In this document: positions 34,189 to 46,788 of the stretch, in pieces | Layout: every line of letters begins with the position of its first letter | How positions within the stretch are numbered: position 1 is the stretch's first letter | Origin: Anagrus nilaparvatae | Taxonomy: Eukaryota > Arthropoda > Insecta > Hymenoptera > Mymaridae | NCBI GenBank assembly: GCA_022575985.1 | Contig: JAKSXM010000231.1 | Coordinates: 3,970,501 to 4,034,500 of the forward strand | Length of the DNA: 64,000 bases | Reading direction: 5' to 3' | Notes under the pieces: generated by a model | Database searches by the model: none | What the model was told of the DNA's origin: nothing | The model's input: only the letters and a program-made list of their open reading frames with translations | Translations under genes and position numbers: made by a program

Positions 34189-35161
34189 TTATGAACAAAA
34201 TCCTTATTTTACCAACACAATTTACCAAGAAAGTAATGAGGATTGTGATAAAAAATCTACAAGAGATATTTTTGAGAATACTTTGGATAGGTTAGCAGTT
34301 AGAGTAGTGTAAGGATTGCCTTTTTATTTTGATATACAACTTTGCATCATTGCATATGAATTTCATATTTTTTATTGTACAGGGTAACTACATCAAAAAA
34401 ATCCTACAACAATAGCACTTGTTGCAAAGAAAGTGACATAAGAACAATTAATGATTCTGTTTCTGAAGAACCCAAGAGGCTTATTTTGCTTTAAACTACC
34501 AAATACAAGTCCATCAGATTTAGTTAAGATCAGAAAAAGTACTCCGTTTGTATTACCAAGTGGAATGACTCGAATAGCTTTAATTCCGTTGCTACATGTA
34601 CTTCTTTACAAAGGAAAAAAATAAAAATGCGTGCAGAAAATAAATTTCCCAATCAAAAATATTATAAGTTAGATTCTGAGGATAAGGATGGCAAGGCAGA
34701 ACCAACTAGTATTTTAAAGGCATTGTTGGCCTATTTATGCCATTTGTGTAAGAGTTGAAAAATTACCAACATACAGAAATGTAAACAGCTTGTTAAGCTT
34801 AAAGTCTATACTGTCAGATATTGTAAATTAACATTGCGGCAAAAGTATCAGTCAATGCTTAAAGCATGGTAAACAACGTAAACCTCCAAAACTTAAAATA
34901 ATTACTGAAAGTAGCATAATTTTAATGAAACCAATAGTTGTTAACGAGAAAGTTGTTATAGCGATAGTTAGTTGCAGCAGGAATTTGCATAGTCTAAGTT
35001 TCATAGGTACTTGGTCAATGAGGCTTGGTGAATTTGTACTTGATGAAATTGAAAATGTAAAAAGTGCTTGGTTATTAGAAGAAATCAATAAGAAAGCAAG
35101 CACTTTGCATGATAGTGTACTTGCTGATCTTTCAAATTCTTTGATTCATGAGGTTAATTAA
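34189..35161 (+). pseudogene. Decayed spliced gene remnant in the right arm
   Basis: Coding-like peptides are scattered in changing frames. One (DIFENTLDRLAVRVV) reaches a donor GTAAGG at 34309 and continues after TTGTACAG at 34383 in phase 2 (TTSKKSYNNSTCCKESD), a retained 74-bp intron. The frame then breaks and resumes as LPNTSPSDLVKIRKSTPF, later LDSEDKDGKAEPTSIL, and finally 78 codons from 34925 with SFIGTWSMRLGEFVLDEIEN. At least two frameshifts and several stops are present. The retained intron means a DNA-level copy, not a retrocopy. I do not recognise the protein. Confidence 0.55.
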
Positions 35162-36423
35162 ATGAATCTTCTTATTACCCACACAAATGAATTCAAATGA
35201 TTATGAATCAACTTGTGATTATTTTGGCAAAAAGACAAGCAGTTCTAAAAAAAAATAAGATGAAAATGCTGGTTTAGAAAGCTTTTCAAACCAATCTGTC
35301 CAAGCTAATAGCAAACACGTAACTTTTGCTTCAAAAAGCATGGATTTATGCAAGTCAAAGCTAGCTTTTAAAATGCTTGAAAATATTAAATTACCCATGC
35401 ATCAAGAATTGGTAAAATGAAGCATTGACAATGAAGAGCTGAGTGCAAATTCTAATATCTTGAATTTCAAAAAACAAGAAACATCAGGCTCCGAAACCAG
35501 TCATGATATAAATGCTGAGAAAACCAAAATCATGCTTCAAAAAGATAACTTGAAAGCTTTGAGGATTTTTTTGAAGATGTTACAGATGCAAGAGAGCCTA
35601 CACTGTGTGCGGAAGAATGCCTAGCAAATGAAAATGTCAAAAGAAAAACAAGCATGAATGAAGCAAGGGATAAGAATGAAACCTGAAATATCTGAAATAT
35701 CTGATCTGCAATTTTCGATTTTTCAGTTAAAGAATCCTATAAATATTACAATCTATAGAAATAAGTAATCTGGCCAAAACAGTTGGATCCTATTACTGAA
35801 GACTTGTCAAGTAGCGAGAAACAAACCAAGGTAAAGTCGATAATTTTAGATAATGCTTATATTTTATATAAGAAATGAATCATTTTTAATTATAAAATTT
35901 ATTGTTTATTTACAGTGAATCGTAAGCAATGGTGAATACAAAAAGGATTTAAATAAGCCAAAATAGAAATAAATAATTTCTTTAATTTTATTAAGGTATA
36001 GTAATGATATATCAGTGCATGTATTGAAAATTAATAAAAATATTTGATTTTGGACAATTGAATTATGAATAGATAGAAATATTAGAAATCGTGGGCGTTA
36101 TCTTTGTAAGCATTATTTATTAATAAAAATAAAAGATAAATTTTATGAATTTCAGTTGAATTTCAATCCAGATTTTAAATCATAGATTTAAATTTTAAAT
36201 ATTTTCAAAATATTATATTTAGAAGAAAAAATTATAATTTTTAATGGTTTAAATATTCAATTTTTATTTTTACAAGTAATATGTTTATTTAAAAAAAATT
36301 TAAGTTTTTAGTTTTAAAAATAAAAAATTTAGAAAAAGGATACTATTTAATATAAAGTTGACATTTTTTTTTAAACTTAAAAAAAAAAAGTTATGAACAA
36401 TAATAATTAATTCAGATAATTTT

Positions 36424-36645
36424 CTAGATTATTGAGAAAAAAAAACTGCCTGGGCTAAAAATAAAAGGAAATTTTTTACTATCCAAATATTGAAGATAAT
36501 AAAAATATAAGTTTGTTATGTAGTTTTTCATCAACTTTGAATAATACTTCTTCAGGTATTCTTCGTAGGTAAGCATTTTTTTATTGTATTTAATAAAAAA
36601 AACATCAATTTTGATGTTATTTAAAATGTAGGGTATTATTACCAA
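36424..36645 (-). CDS. Small ORF in the right palindrome arm, doubtful
   Basis: Seventy-three codons, including LTYEEYLKKYYSKLMKNY, on the strand opposite to the arm's pseudogene. In the left arm a single base change (near 24728) turns the matching Tyr codon into TAA. No family recognised; could be chance or part of the decayed gene. Confidence 0.2.
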   Translation of the reverse strand: MVIIPYILNNIKIDVFFIKYNKKMLTYEEYLKKYYSKLMKNYITNLYFYYLQYLDSKKFPFIFSPGSFFFSII

Positions 36646-36979
36646 CTAAATTTCAATAATTACATTATTTCAGTTTAATAAATATGTTGTTATACTTGGT
36701 AAAAATTTGTTAAAATAAAAAAAAAAAAAGAATAACAATTTTTTTTAGTTGTTTGGTTATCGTAAATTCAAAAATTTTTATGCATAATATGTTTGGTAAT
36801 TTTAAACTTTTATATGATAATAGAGTGAATTGAATTTTTAATTAACATCACTCTATAGTTTTTTTTTGTATTAAATTCATTAATCTTGATTATTATATAA
36901 AATTTATTAAAAGTTATTTCATTTTTAACAAAATTTGATGAAAGAACTTTTAAGAAATTTGAAAAATTTCAAAGATTTT

Positions 36980-38939
36980 GTTTAAAACATTGTGTTTTGT
37001 TATAAAATATTGTGTCTGTATAAGCAAAATTAGAAAAGTTCTTTACAAAATAAAAAAATAGAATAAGAAATTATGTAAAATTGCTTGTTAAATTAAAATA
37101 TATTTAATATTATATTGATCAAATTCATAATCAAAAAATTAAAATTTTTTATATTAAGATTTTTCTAAAGATTTTTTAATTAAGATTTTTTAAATTAAAT
37201 AAGTCTTAGTAAGAATAATCTATAAAAACATATTAATAAAACTAAAAGTTTATTTGTTAACGATGGTGCTTGTGCTTGTGCTTATCAAAAATTTTATAAT
37301 TTATTAATCAATATCTATTTTTTTTATTGCAAAAAGCATTAATATTTGCATACATGTATGTACATATAAATTTTTTTTTTTTTTTGATTATTTGATTATT
37401 TTCTTTAATTATTTAAGAAAAGCAAAAAATTATTTTTTTGTAAGAAATGTATGCAACATATTTGTAAAAAATGTATATTCTATGAAATTTTATAAGAATT
37501 TAATATTTTTATTCATTATATTAATTATATTAATTGTAATAAATTTCAACAGTTGATAAAAATAGTAATTAGTTTTAAGAAATTATATATGTATTTAAAA
37601 GTTGTATAAGATTGAAACTTGCCTAAGGATAACAACTTTCTAATATTATGCAAGATTAAAAATTTTAGGTTCCATTGAACATGGGTTTTGAGTTATTTAG
37701 GTTTTTAATTTAAGTATATCTCTAATATTTTTTAGATTTAAGGATCGATTTCATGGAGAGTAATTTTACTAGATTTCTAAGGCTACTTAAGTTAAAACAC
37801 TTAATATCACTAATTAAAATTCTGCTCCAAAAAGATCCATGAAATCAACTTATGAAACAAGGGTTAAAATATGTCTGTGTTTTTATTCATCGTTAACAAC
37901 ATATATTGTCATTACTCACAAAGTTTGCATTAGGGGTCTTCGAAGTATATGGCTTGCTTTACTCAATATCCAAGAATTTAAGCATACCCCTAATAATTCT
38001 ATTTTATATTTAAGTAATATATTATATTAACACTTTTCTGTAAAGGAAATACGATTATTCTTTTTTTTTTATTATAAATTTTTAAAATTGGAAAAATTAA
38101 CTCGTATATTTTTTTTCCAACGTCTACTAATGTTTGCGAAAGAGTTTTTTTGTTAGTGAGGAAAAAAAATAGAAGATTAATATTTGATTTTAAAATTATA
38201 AAATAGAAATTATAAGAAAAAATTCTTTAATTTACAAGTACCTGTTTGTAATTTTTATCAAGGGTATTGAGAAAATTTTTATTTTAATATTAATTAACAC
38301 ACTTAAAAAACTTTTTCAGCTGGAAAACCTAATTCTTCATTTCAACAGTTTGTGTTGTATTTTTCGGAGCACAAAAAATATTTAAACTTTCTCGTTATCG
38401 ACTTATTGCCGATAAAGAAGTTTTCTATACTTTTAAGACCTGCTTTTGGGGAGATATTAGAAAATTTTAACAACTTTTTGAGCTTTTTTATTTTTTTTCG
38501 AAAAATTAATGGTTTATGAAATGAGTAAAAATGATGGAAGACTTACCTTTGTTATAAAAATAAACTAATAAACCTGAGATCATCACTCTGGAAAAAATGA
38601 GTTGTATGGACAAGTACCCAAACCTTAAATGTATTTCATTTCATTTTATTAAAAACAAAAAAAAAAAATGTTTTTTGAAAAGATAGTTTTTTTTTAATTT
38701 TTTGCTCGTATCTCTATATTCTTTAACGCGTATCGGACGAAACATTTACATGATCAGCCCCCAGTTTTATCGAAGCTTATATACTATTATTTAAGATATT
38801 ACGTTAATTTATTTATTAATTCATTTATATACCCTATTATCCATATTATCCATGTCAAGTTTTTGCAGAAAAAAATACAGCCAAGAACCTATTAATTTAT
38901 AAACAATATAAATTTTTATCAATTAATGTATCTTACTAA
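36980..38939. other. AT-rich stretch right of the palindrome
   Basis: I see no gene, RNA or defined repeat. A candidate 63-codon ORF near 37,839 has no coding character. Confidence 0.45.
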
Positions 38940-39104
38940 GGGGTTGTTCAAAAAATACGTAACGCAAAACACGCATTCAGGTTTAAACAAATATGTTATG
39001 GTCCTATCGAAAAAACCTTTAAGTTACTAAAAATAATGCTATTTTGCCACGCATGGGTGGGTTTTTTCATAAAATTCGTGTTTCGTATTTTTTTAACCTC
39101 CCCC
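38940..39104. mobile_element. MITE-like element (~165 bp)
   Basis: Inverted ends GGGGTTGTTCAAAAAATACG and GGGGGAGGTTAAAAAAATACG-like (differing in a few bases), both followed by AAC/AAAC and ACGC-like sequence. No coding capacity. Target duplication unclear. Confidence 0.45.
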
Positions 39105-40545
39105 AAATATTTTAATATTATTTTGTAATTCTAAAAATCAACACTGCTTCTATAAAATTCATGATTTTACAATAAATTTTTACAATGTCCATTTTTAAAA
39201 ATAAATAATTTATGCAAAATGAATATCGGTTTTTTAAAAGAACATCGCTTAAAGCCAAAAAATGTGTAAAGCCATTTAAGCATTTCTAGCAACATTGCAT
39301 AGAAATTTATTTCATATTTGTTTAGAAATGAACAGGATTGTGTATTATAATTTATCAAGTAGCAACATAAGGACAGAGGAGGGAGTTTTTACCATGGTAT
39401 ACAGTTCACACCCCCACGTTTTTTCAATTTAAGCATTTGAAAATGAGGTGCAAATTGTCTTAAAAGTCAAAAAAACTATTTTTTAATGACTCACATTATC
39501 CAGTCACAGAATATTGATCTATATATTGTCTAATATCCTTGTTGACAAGAACCCTGGGTTTTTAGGAGTTTAGGAATAATTTTGGGACCTTAAATGTTAA
39601 ATTTAACAAAAAATAAGTTTTGAAAATAATCAGGGTTTGTATTTTAATTAATAATTACACGGCGAGGCTGTTTTACTTGAAATTTCAAGCAAGTTGCTTG
39701 ATTTGCTTGAAAATTCAAGCAAAAAATGTGTTTAAATCAACTAAAAATAACTTTAGGCAGATTAAATTTTATTCCTCTCTCTTTTTTTTTAATATTTATT
39801 TGAGAAAAAAAATTAGGATTACCTGCCTAGTTGCTTATTTCTTTCTTTTTTACGTATATAAATGCCTAGATAAATTTATGGTTTGTAGCTGCTATTTCGT
39901 TATCAAGAAGGAATAGGGAACAAATATTTATAAAAAGGGAGGGAAATAAAATTTGAGCTTTCCTAGGCCGTATTCGAAAACGAAATTTAGTAATTTACTA
40001 AATTTATATTTATGTTGGTACTAAAGGGGGGCGGAATAATTTTTCGTCTTTACAAACGACTTTGGGCTTTTGATGAAACTATGGGTCGCGAAAATTTTCT
40101 TAACGTTAAACACAAAATAATGTGAAAATAATTTAACTTAAAATCATGATAAAAACATAAAAATAGAACCACTGCGTTTGACTTGGTTTGAAGCATACAA
40201 AATTTTATTAAAAAATTGTCCCGTTCGCCTATCGCTGGATCCGCTGCTGTTTTAGATATTTTGTTTCTAACAAGCCTTTAGAACATTTTTGCAGTAAAAG
40301 ATTTTGGCAAGATTTTTAAAAGCTTTCTAAAACTTTTTTAAAACCTTTTACCTAATTTACCGATTTTATTTTAAAAATCGTGAAACTACATTTCACTGTA
40401 CGTAAAAAATTTTTTTTGGGAGATTAGTTTTAAGGCCTGAAGTATGGATAGTAACCTGAAGTATCGTATTTGGGTCGTATTTTTCTCTACGTTCAGTTTT
40501 GGAAATAAGAAACACCCTAATGCATACTATATGCAAACTCTGTAA
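39105..40545. other. AT-rich stretch without recognisable gene
   Basis: Small open frames at 39,167-39,358 and 39,620-39,916 are hydrophobic AT-run translations without family features. Confidence 0.45.
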
Positions 40546-42430
40546 AAACACTATCCTGTAAATACGTGTCCTAAATTACAGATTAACAGTCTATGGCCGA
40601 TAATCCTTAATTTTTACAGTCTATGTTATGTAAATTTATGATTTACAGAATAGACGATACATTTTTATATCGAGGGGTAGTTAACTTTTAATGCTATTTA
40701 CTATATTCTTAAACAAAAGTAAAAAATTATTTTTAGATATAATTACGAGGATTTTGGGTACCCCGAGCTCAAATTCGGTTATAAAATTCAAAAATTCCGA
40801 TTAGTTGACCCCGAAAACGCAAAATTTTGTAACAAAAATATATTTAAAAACTTTAAATTAATTATTCTTGACTCTTACACTTGGGGTTTAAGGACACGCT
40901 GATCCTGAATTTGTAACCTTTATTCCAAATAATGCACCCAAAAACCGCAAAATTCGGTGAAAAAAATATTTTTAAAAATTTTAATTAATCTTTCTAGACT
41001 GAGGCACTTGGGGTTCAAGGTTATGCTCAATTCGAATTTCTTAACCCAATTTCCAAACAATGATCACCGAAATCGCAAAATTCGGGAAAAATATTATTAT
41101 TTTTAAAAATTTAATTAATCGTTCTTGACTGTGGCACTAGGGTTTCAGGGTTCCGATTTTTTTAGCCCAATTTCAGAATTCCAAATAATTGACCCCAAAA
41201 CCGAGATTTTCGATAAACATACTAATATTTTTAATAATTTTTATTAATTATTTTTGACTGCGGTACTTGGAGTTTTAGGGCATTGTGAATCTATTAGTGA
41301 ATTTATTAGCTAAATTCCCCCTTTTCAAATCATTAAATCGAAAACCGTGAAATTAGGTAAAAATATTTGAAAATTTGTAATTTATTAAATTAAAAACATA
41401 ACCTAAGGAAGTTGTAAATAAAAAAAAAGTTATACCACATACTCCAGTCAAAACGCGGTTTAAGGTGTATTTTAACTGGCCAACATGAGATTTGCTCTAC
41501 TATATGTTTTTTGGGTCGCTGATCACGAAAATCGGGGTTATTTCCGGGAGATATTTTCGGAACACCCTTAAATTTCCAAAAACTACCCCCAAAAGGGGGT
41601 TTTTTGATATATTAGGAAACTGAGTTTATAGATTTAGCCAATAATTGGTCTTAGGGGATAATTAATAATTCACCCTTAAATGAGCAAAAATTACCCCTAA
41701 AAGGGGGTCTTTTTGCTATTTTCGCACTTTGAGCGACCAGATTTGAGCGTCCATACGGTTTTTTTGGGTCGCTAATCAAGAATTTGGGGTAATTTTTGAT
41801 ATCCTCAGTCAATAAAAATAAATTACAATTTTTCAAATATTTTTACCTAATTTCACGGTTTTCGATGTAATGATTTGAAATGGTGGAATTCAGCTAATAA
41901 ATTCACTAATAGATTCCCAATGCCCTAAAACTCCAAGTTACTAAAACTCCTAGTATGTTAACCGAAAATCTCGGTTTTGGGGTCAATTATTTGGAATTCT
42001 GAAATTGGGCTAAAAAAATCAGGGTCAGCATGTCCCTGAAACCCTAGTGCCACAGTCTAGAAAAATGAATTAAAATTTTTAAAAATATTATTTTTTTCAC
42101 CGAATTTTGCGGTTTTCGGGTCCATTGTTTGGAATAAAGGCTAAAAATTCGGGATCAGCGTGTCCTTAAATCCCAAGTGTCAGAGTCAAGAATAATTTAT
42201 TTAAAGTTTTTAAATTAATATTTTTTTTACTAAATTATATCAAAAAAAAATTTTTACTTTTTTTTTAAAATACAGTAAATAGCATGAAAAGTAAACTACC
42301 CCTCGATATAAAAATGTATTGTCTATTCTGTCATTCAAAAATGTACATAACATAGACTGTAAAAAATAATGATTATTGGCCATAGACTGTTAATCTGTAA
42401 TTTAGGACACGTATTTACAGAATAGTGTTT
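40546..42430. mobile_element. 1.9-kb foldback element with internal ~128-bp tandem repeats
   Basis: Inverted arms of about 0.85 kb (40546-41391) and 0.6 kb (41815-42430) start at AAACACTAT and its complement. Both contain CTGTAAATACGTGTCC and ATATCGAGGGGTAG. The left arm holds four units of about 128 bp marked by TTGACT-x-GGCACTTGGGGTTT (near 40867, 40994, 41124 and 41253); the right arm has three, inverted. The centre has ACCCCTAAAAGGGGGT-like palindromes. No transposase is encoded. Confidence 0.75.
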
Positions 42431-43120
42431 AGAGAGAACACACATGCACATACAGACTTTTTTTAAAAATCGGTTTTTAGCCTTGGGATCTCAAAACGTG
42501 CTTAAATGACAAAACATCAACATTTCACCTGTCACAATGGTTCCATTATGAGGAACCAAAATTGGTATTTTGTTTATTTTTTGAAAGCAAAATTTTTCAA
42601 AAAAAATTATTTTCAAGAAATTCAGTATCAGATCTAAATAATCTAGTAAAAATGATTTTTCTAAAATTAGCACTTACGCAGAAAAAAATTAGGTACTATA
42701 TGCAAAAAGAAAAAAAAAACGCTTTCAAGTTATTAGCTCTTAGTTGCGGTTCCTCCAATAAAGTATAAAAAAATTATACGTCCAAAAAGAAAAATATTCA
42801 GACAAAAATTTTCAAAAAATTCAGTATCAGATCAAAGCAATCAAGTAAAACTGATATTTCTGCATGTTAGTATATTAATAGAAGAAAATTAAGTACTAAG
42901 TCCAAAAAGAAAAAATAATGCTGTTTTTTTCATTTATTTATGTAAAGAAATGTTAAAAACAAATTTCAAAAATTTAATTATCAGATCAAAGAAATTAAGT
43001 AAAATTTCTAGCATTAATAATTTCATAGAAAAAAATTAGATACTATACGTCCGAAAAACAAAAAATTTGTACTGATTTTTGTATTTTTTTAAAGGCAAAA
43101 ATGTTGAAAAAAAAATCCGT
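42431..43120 (-). repeat. Second tract of the 465-bp satellite family, inverted
   Basis: On the minus strand it repeats the order seen at 13.66 kb: GGTTCCTCATAATGGAACC, an AACGTTTTGAGATC-like segment, the AAAAAAAGTCTGTATGTGC segment, and ~155-bp subunits marked by GATACTGAATTTTTTGAA and TAGTACCTAATTTTT. It is more diverged than the main array and abuts the 1.9-kb foldback. Confidence 0.6.
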
Positions 43121-45654
43121 CTTCTAATAATAATTTTATATGATATGGTACTTGTAAGGTAAAATAATAAGAAATAATACACAAAAATTGTGTTACAAGC
43201 GATGCGGTCAGTACTGAGTTCGCGCGTGCACATAAAAAAGGATAAAAGACTACTATTTGTCACGTGGGATCGATCTACCATCTCCCGCGATGATCTCGAA
43301 TCGTTGCATTTTGACGAAATTTAAAAAAAAATAGATCTCATTTTCATAATGTAGAAAATAAAATTTAAGTAAGACCAAATAACAGATAATTACAAAAAAA
43401 TACTGTAAAAAAGAAAATTTAATAATATTAAATTTAAAATAATAATTTTTAAGAATTTATCGTTCGTTATATTTTTAAACAATTAATTAATTTTTTAGAA
43501 TTGGTCTTTACGAACAAAGATGTTAATAATACTACTACTGAATGTGGTATACATTTAAATACTCGACATAGTAGTGGAAAATTTAATTGAAAAATTTTTC
43601 AATTTTTCAATAATTTTTTACAACTGAAAAATTGTGTAAAGATGTTTTAAACACAAATAAATTGACAAAAAGTGATATTAATAAATAATAAATATTTCTC
43701 AAAAATAAAAAGATGCCAGAGCCGGTGGGATTTATTAGTGGTGGGGTTTATTAAATTTAAAATTTATGATATTATTTTTGTAATTATGCCTCTTTTTCTA
43801 TTTAGTCTTACTCCATACATTCGAATAATAAATTTAACTTATTTTAGTGGGTTGGGTAATAGAATAACATGTTTAACTGTAATAAGAAGTTCAAATAGTG
43901 GTTATAAGTTTTTTATTTTATTTGAATTATTTAAATTTTGTTTAGTACAACTAAATTGTACTATTGTTTACTATTCATGATATTTTCTAATAGAACTAGA
44001 TGATATTTAATGCTAAATATTTTAGAACATCACTCTTAAAACTTCTTAATTTAGCCAAACATGTTATTTTCAAATTATATTATGAAAGTATATATTATTA
44101 TTTTGCACAATCAACTGCATAGGGTAAATTTGCTGTATTTTTTTGACTGATGTAAGGTATTTAATAATAAGATGGTAGTGATGTTTGGTGCGATGCAAGT
44201 TTAATTTAATTTGGCCAATTTTATTCATCATTGAACACATCATTATTGTAATAACATTTGATAAAAATAAATATTTTCTAGATGAGGTTCAGAATCTTTT
44301 ATTATTTACAGAGGGCAATATCGATGACCTCTCAAAACTGGAATACAGTTGTTAGTGCCCGCTATGGTATATAAAATAGAATTATGGTGATCTTTAATGA
44401 ATGTAGGTTCAGTATTCGAAAAAAGGACTAACAAATAATGAGATATAGAATATTTTTTGAATTTATTGACCAAATGGAATAAAATGATAGAAGCAGTGAT
44501 ATATTCAAAATAATGAAATAATGAGATTTAATAACCTAAAATTTTATGGATAATCTTATAAGAACTATGAAATAGATTACTTACCTAATAATTTTTTCAC
44601 TATGATATTTACTATGTTGCTGAAAAATGCTGGCACCCTTTATTTTTTTAATTTTTATTATAGGCTTGATGACCTTGATGACAACTCCACGTGTTATACA
44701 GCATTTAGTCCAAACAAACAATTTTTCAAATATTACTTTATTTCTTCTTTCTTCTTTTAAAAAAGCACATGCTTTATTTAATACTTTATTTTCTTTTTAA
44801 GTATTCTTTTGTAAATAATTATACCAATTCTTTTGCTTTATATTTATAGGTTATAAACAATTATTAATCTTATAAACAATAAAACTACCTATAAACAATA
44901 TTTACTTATATGACATAAAAACCATTTGTCTCAAGTAAACTTTTTAACATAAGATGAAATAATAAACGTACTCGTTGAATTGTTGTTAATTTTATTTTAA
45001 ACAGAATACCATTAATTTATTATTGATTCGCGCACTGCATTATAGGTAAACTTATTTGTATTTATTTTTATGCTATGTATAATCTATACTATGTACATAC
45101 GTATATATAATTATCATAGAAGTATATTGATAATTATAAAAGTATGGTGCGGCTAAATTAAAAATTTTTTTTTATACTTTAATAACAAGTTATAATAAAT
45201 TAACTTTTAATAATATATTTGCAATACAATTATAATTAAAGTTAAAAATAATATAAATTTATAAGATATTCAAAATGACCTATATACATAATAATAATAA
45301 TAGTGCAGTACATTAATTCTTAAAAACTTCTGCACAAATAATTAGTCCAATTAATAAACTGAGGAAAAAGAGTGTCTTGTAAATTGATGTTAGAAACTAT
45401 TATTTTTAAAATATCATACTATGTTCTATATGTCTACGGAACATAAAAGAAAACGTACCGATGAAGATTTTTTGTATATTATCATTTATTAATTAATTTT
45501 GAATGTTTGAATGTACCAGTGATGAATGATTTTGCAATAATTATAACAAAGTGGATAATTATTGCAAAATCACAATCAGATGCTTTATAATGATAAGTTC
45601 TGATTAACAAAAAAAAATTATTTATTTCTATCAAATAAAAATAATTTTCCAATT
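43121..45654. other. AT-rich stretch, no supported gene
   Basis: A GC-richer patch near 43,190-43,310 (GTTCGCGCGTGCAC, CTCCCGCG) stands out without a function I can name. A possible 30-codon exon follows TTTTAG at 43,498. A 102-codon ORF at 43,672-43,980 is hydrophobic and mitochondrion-like in composition, but not convincingly homologous to anything. Confidence 0.4.
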
Positions 45655-45657
45655 AGT

Positions 45658-46028
45658 CCTGTCGCCAGCCATGCTATTTAATGCCATAAGAGCTCCATGG
45701 AAAATAATGAGTGTTATTTATGTTTTTTGACCCGCTAAACACGAATCTGGGGTCTATTTTTCAAAATTCGTGGTCAATTATTTGTTATTAAATTGGCCAA
45801 CAATCTAAATGTTAAATATCCTGTAACTAAAATAATTCAAAATTTTGATAAGCCCCTGATTTTATTATACGTATTTTGACTCACTGAATCCAAATTTCTA
45901 ATTTATAAGGTCAGATGATTAATTGTTTAAACAATATTTAATTTTTAATAAATTGTTTAAACAAACATATACCACCCATTTTTTTCCATGGAGCTCTTAT
46001 GGCATTAAATAGCATGGCTGGCGACAGG
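45658..46028. mobile_element. MITE (371 bp) with ~46-bp inverted ends and 3-bp AGT duplication
   Basis: CCTGTCGCCAGCCATGCTAT begins the left end, and its exact complement ends the right. The ends stay identical through GAGCTCCATGG. AGT flanks both sides (45655-45657 and 46029-46031). No ORF. Confidence 0.85.
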
Positions 46029-46680
46029 AGTAAATAGTAAGCTTGAATATTCAAGAAAATGCTTGAAAATTCAAGAAATATATTTTTACAGTAAACCACT
46101 GCAGAAATAAAAATAAAAAGAACTAATTTTTATAATTCTAAAAATTTAATAATTCAATAATAAGTATATCTTTCTATTAAAATTTAAAATTAAAAAAATT
46201 AAAAAATGTATTACATGTATAAAAGGAATCTGTCAATTAAATTTTATCAAAAGACAAGCCTGAATATTATAAAAATTACGTTTGCCGTAGAATTTCAATG
46301 ACCGTGTTTCTACTTCAGAATAAATACGTTATTTGTAAATATTTTATTAAAAATTTATATTCTCGCGCTTATTCGTATTCAATTCACCAGCTAATCAAAA
46401 ATTATTCACTATCTATCCTTGTCCATGCATAAACCAATGAAAAAGTTTTCACTATCTATCTTTGTTTATACATAAACCAATAAAAAAAGGTGTTATATGC
46501 TATCCTTGTGAACGTATTATAAACTAAAATTTTAATTATGAAATGAAATTTCTAATAAATTATTTAAATAAATATTCTTGATTTTGCTTACATGTAAACC
46601 ACATAATTTTAAAAAATCAAATTTACAATTTTTTGATCGATTTTGGCAACTTAATCGATAATCGATTATATAGCATTGCA

Positions 46681-46788
46681 TTTTCACTCGATACGCAGCG
46701 AATTCACTATGCGCTGTGCTTTCAGCCGCGCCGAGTGCCGCGAATAGATTAGTATTGTTTAGGCCATTAAAGTGATAAGACCATACAG
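46681..46788 (+). promoter_or_regulatory. Candidate promoter and untranslated first exon, CpG-rich
   Basis: This patch is much GC-richer than its surroundings (CAGCCGCGCCGAGTGCCGCG). It ends in ACAG before a consensus donor GTATGT. The following intron ends at TATGTAG, five bases before the ATG at 47736. The transcription start itself is not resolved. Confidence 0.5.

Larger units (their letters stand above)
32686..36979 (-). repeat. Right arm of the 12.7-kb palindrome
   Basis: Reverse complement of 24311-28602. The inner boundary lies 324 bp beyond the stop of the Myb/SANT gene, and the outer boundary has AAAGATTTT before unmatched sequence. Confidence 0.93.

Noticed and set aside
43672..43980. 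Possible mitochondrial insertion (NUMT), with ND1-like phrases such as SSNSGY
   Set aside because: Only a few residues resemble ND1, the frame does not continue as ND1 on either side, and AT-rich DNA yields such peptides by chance. A BLAST against insect mitochondrial genomes would decide.
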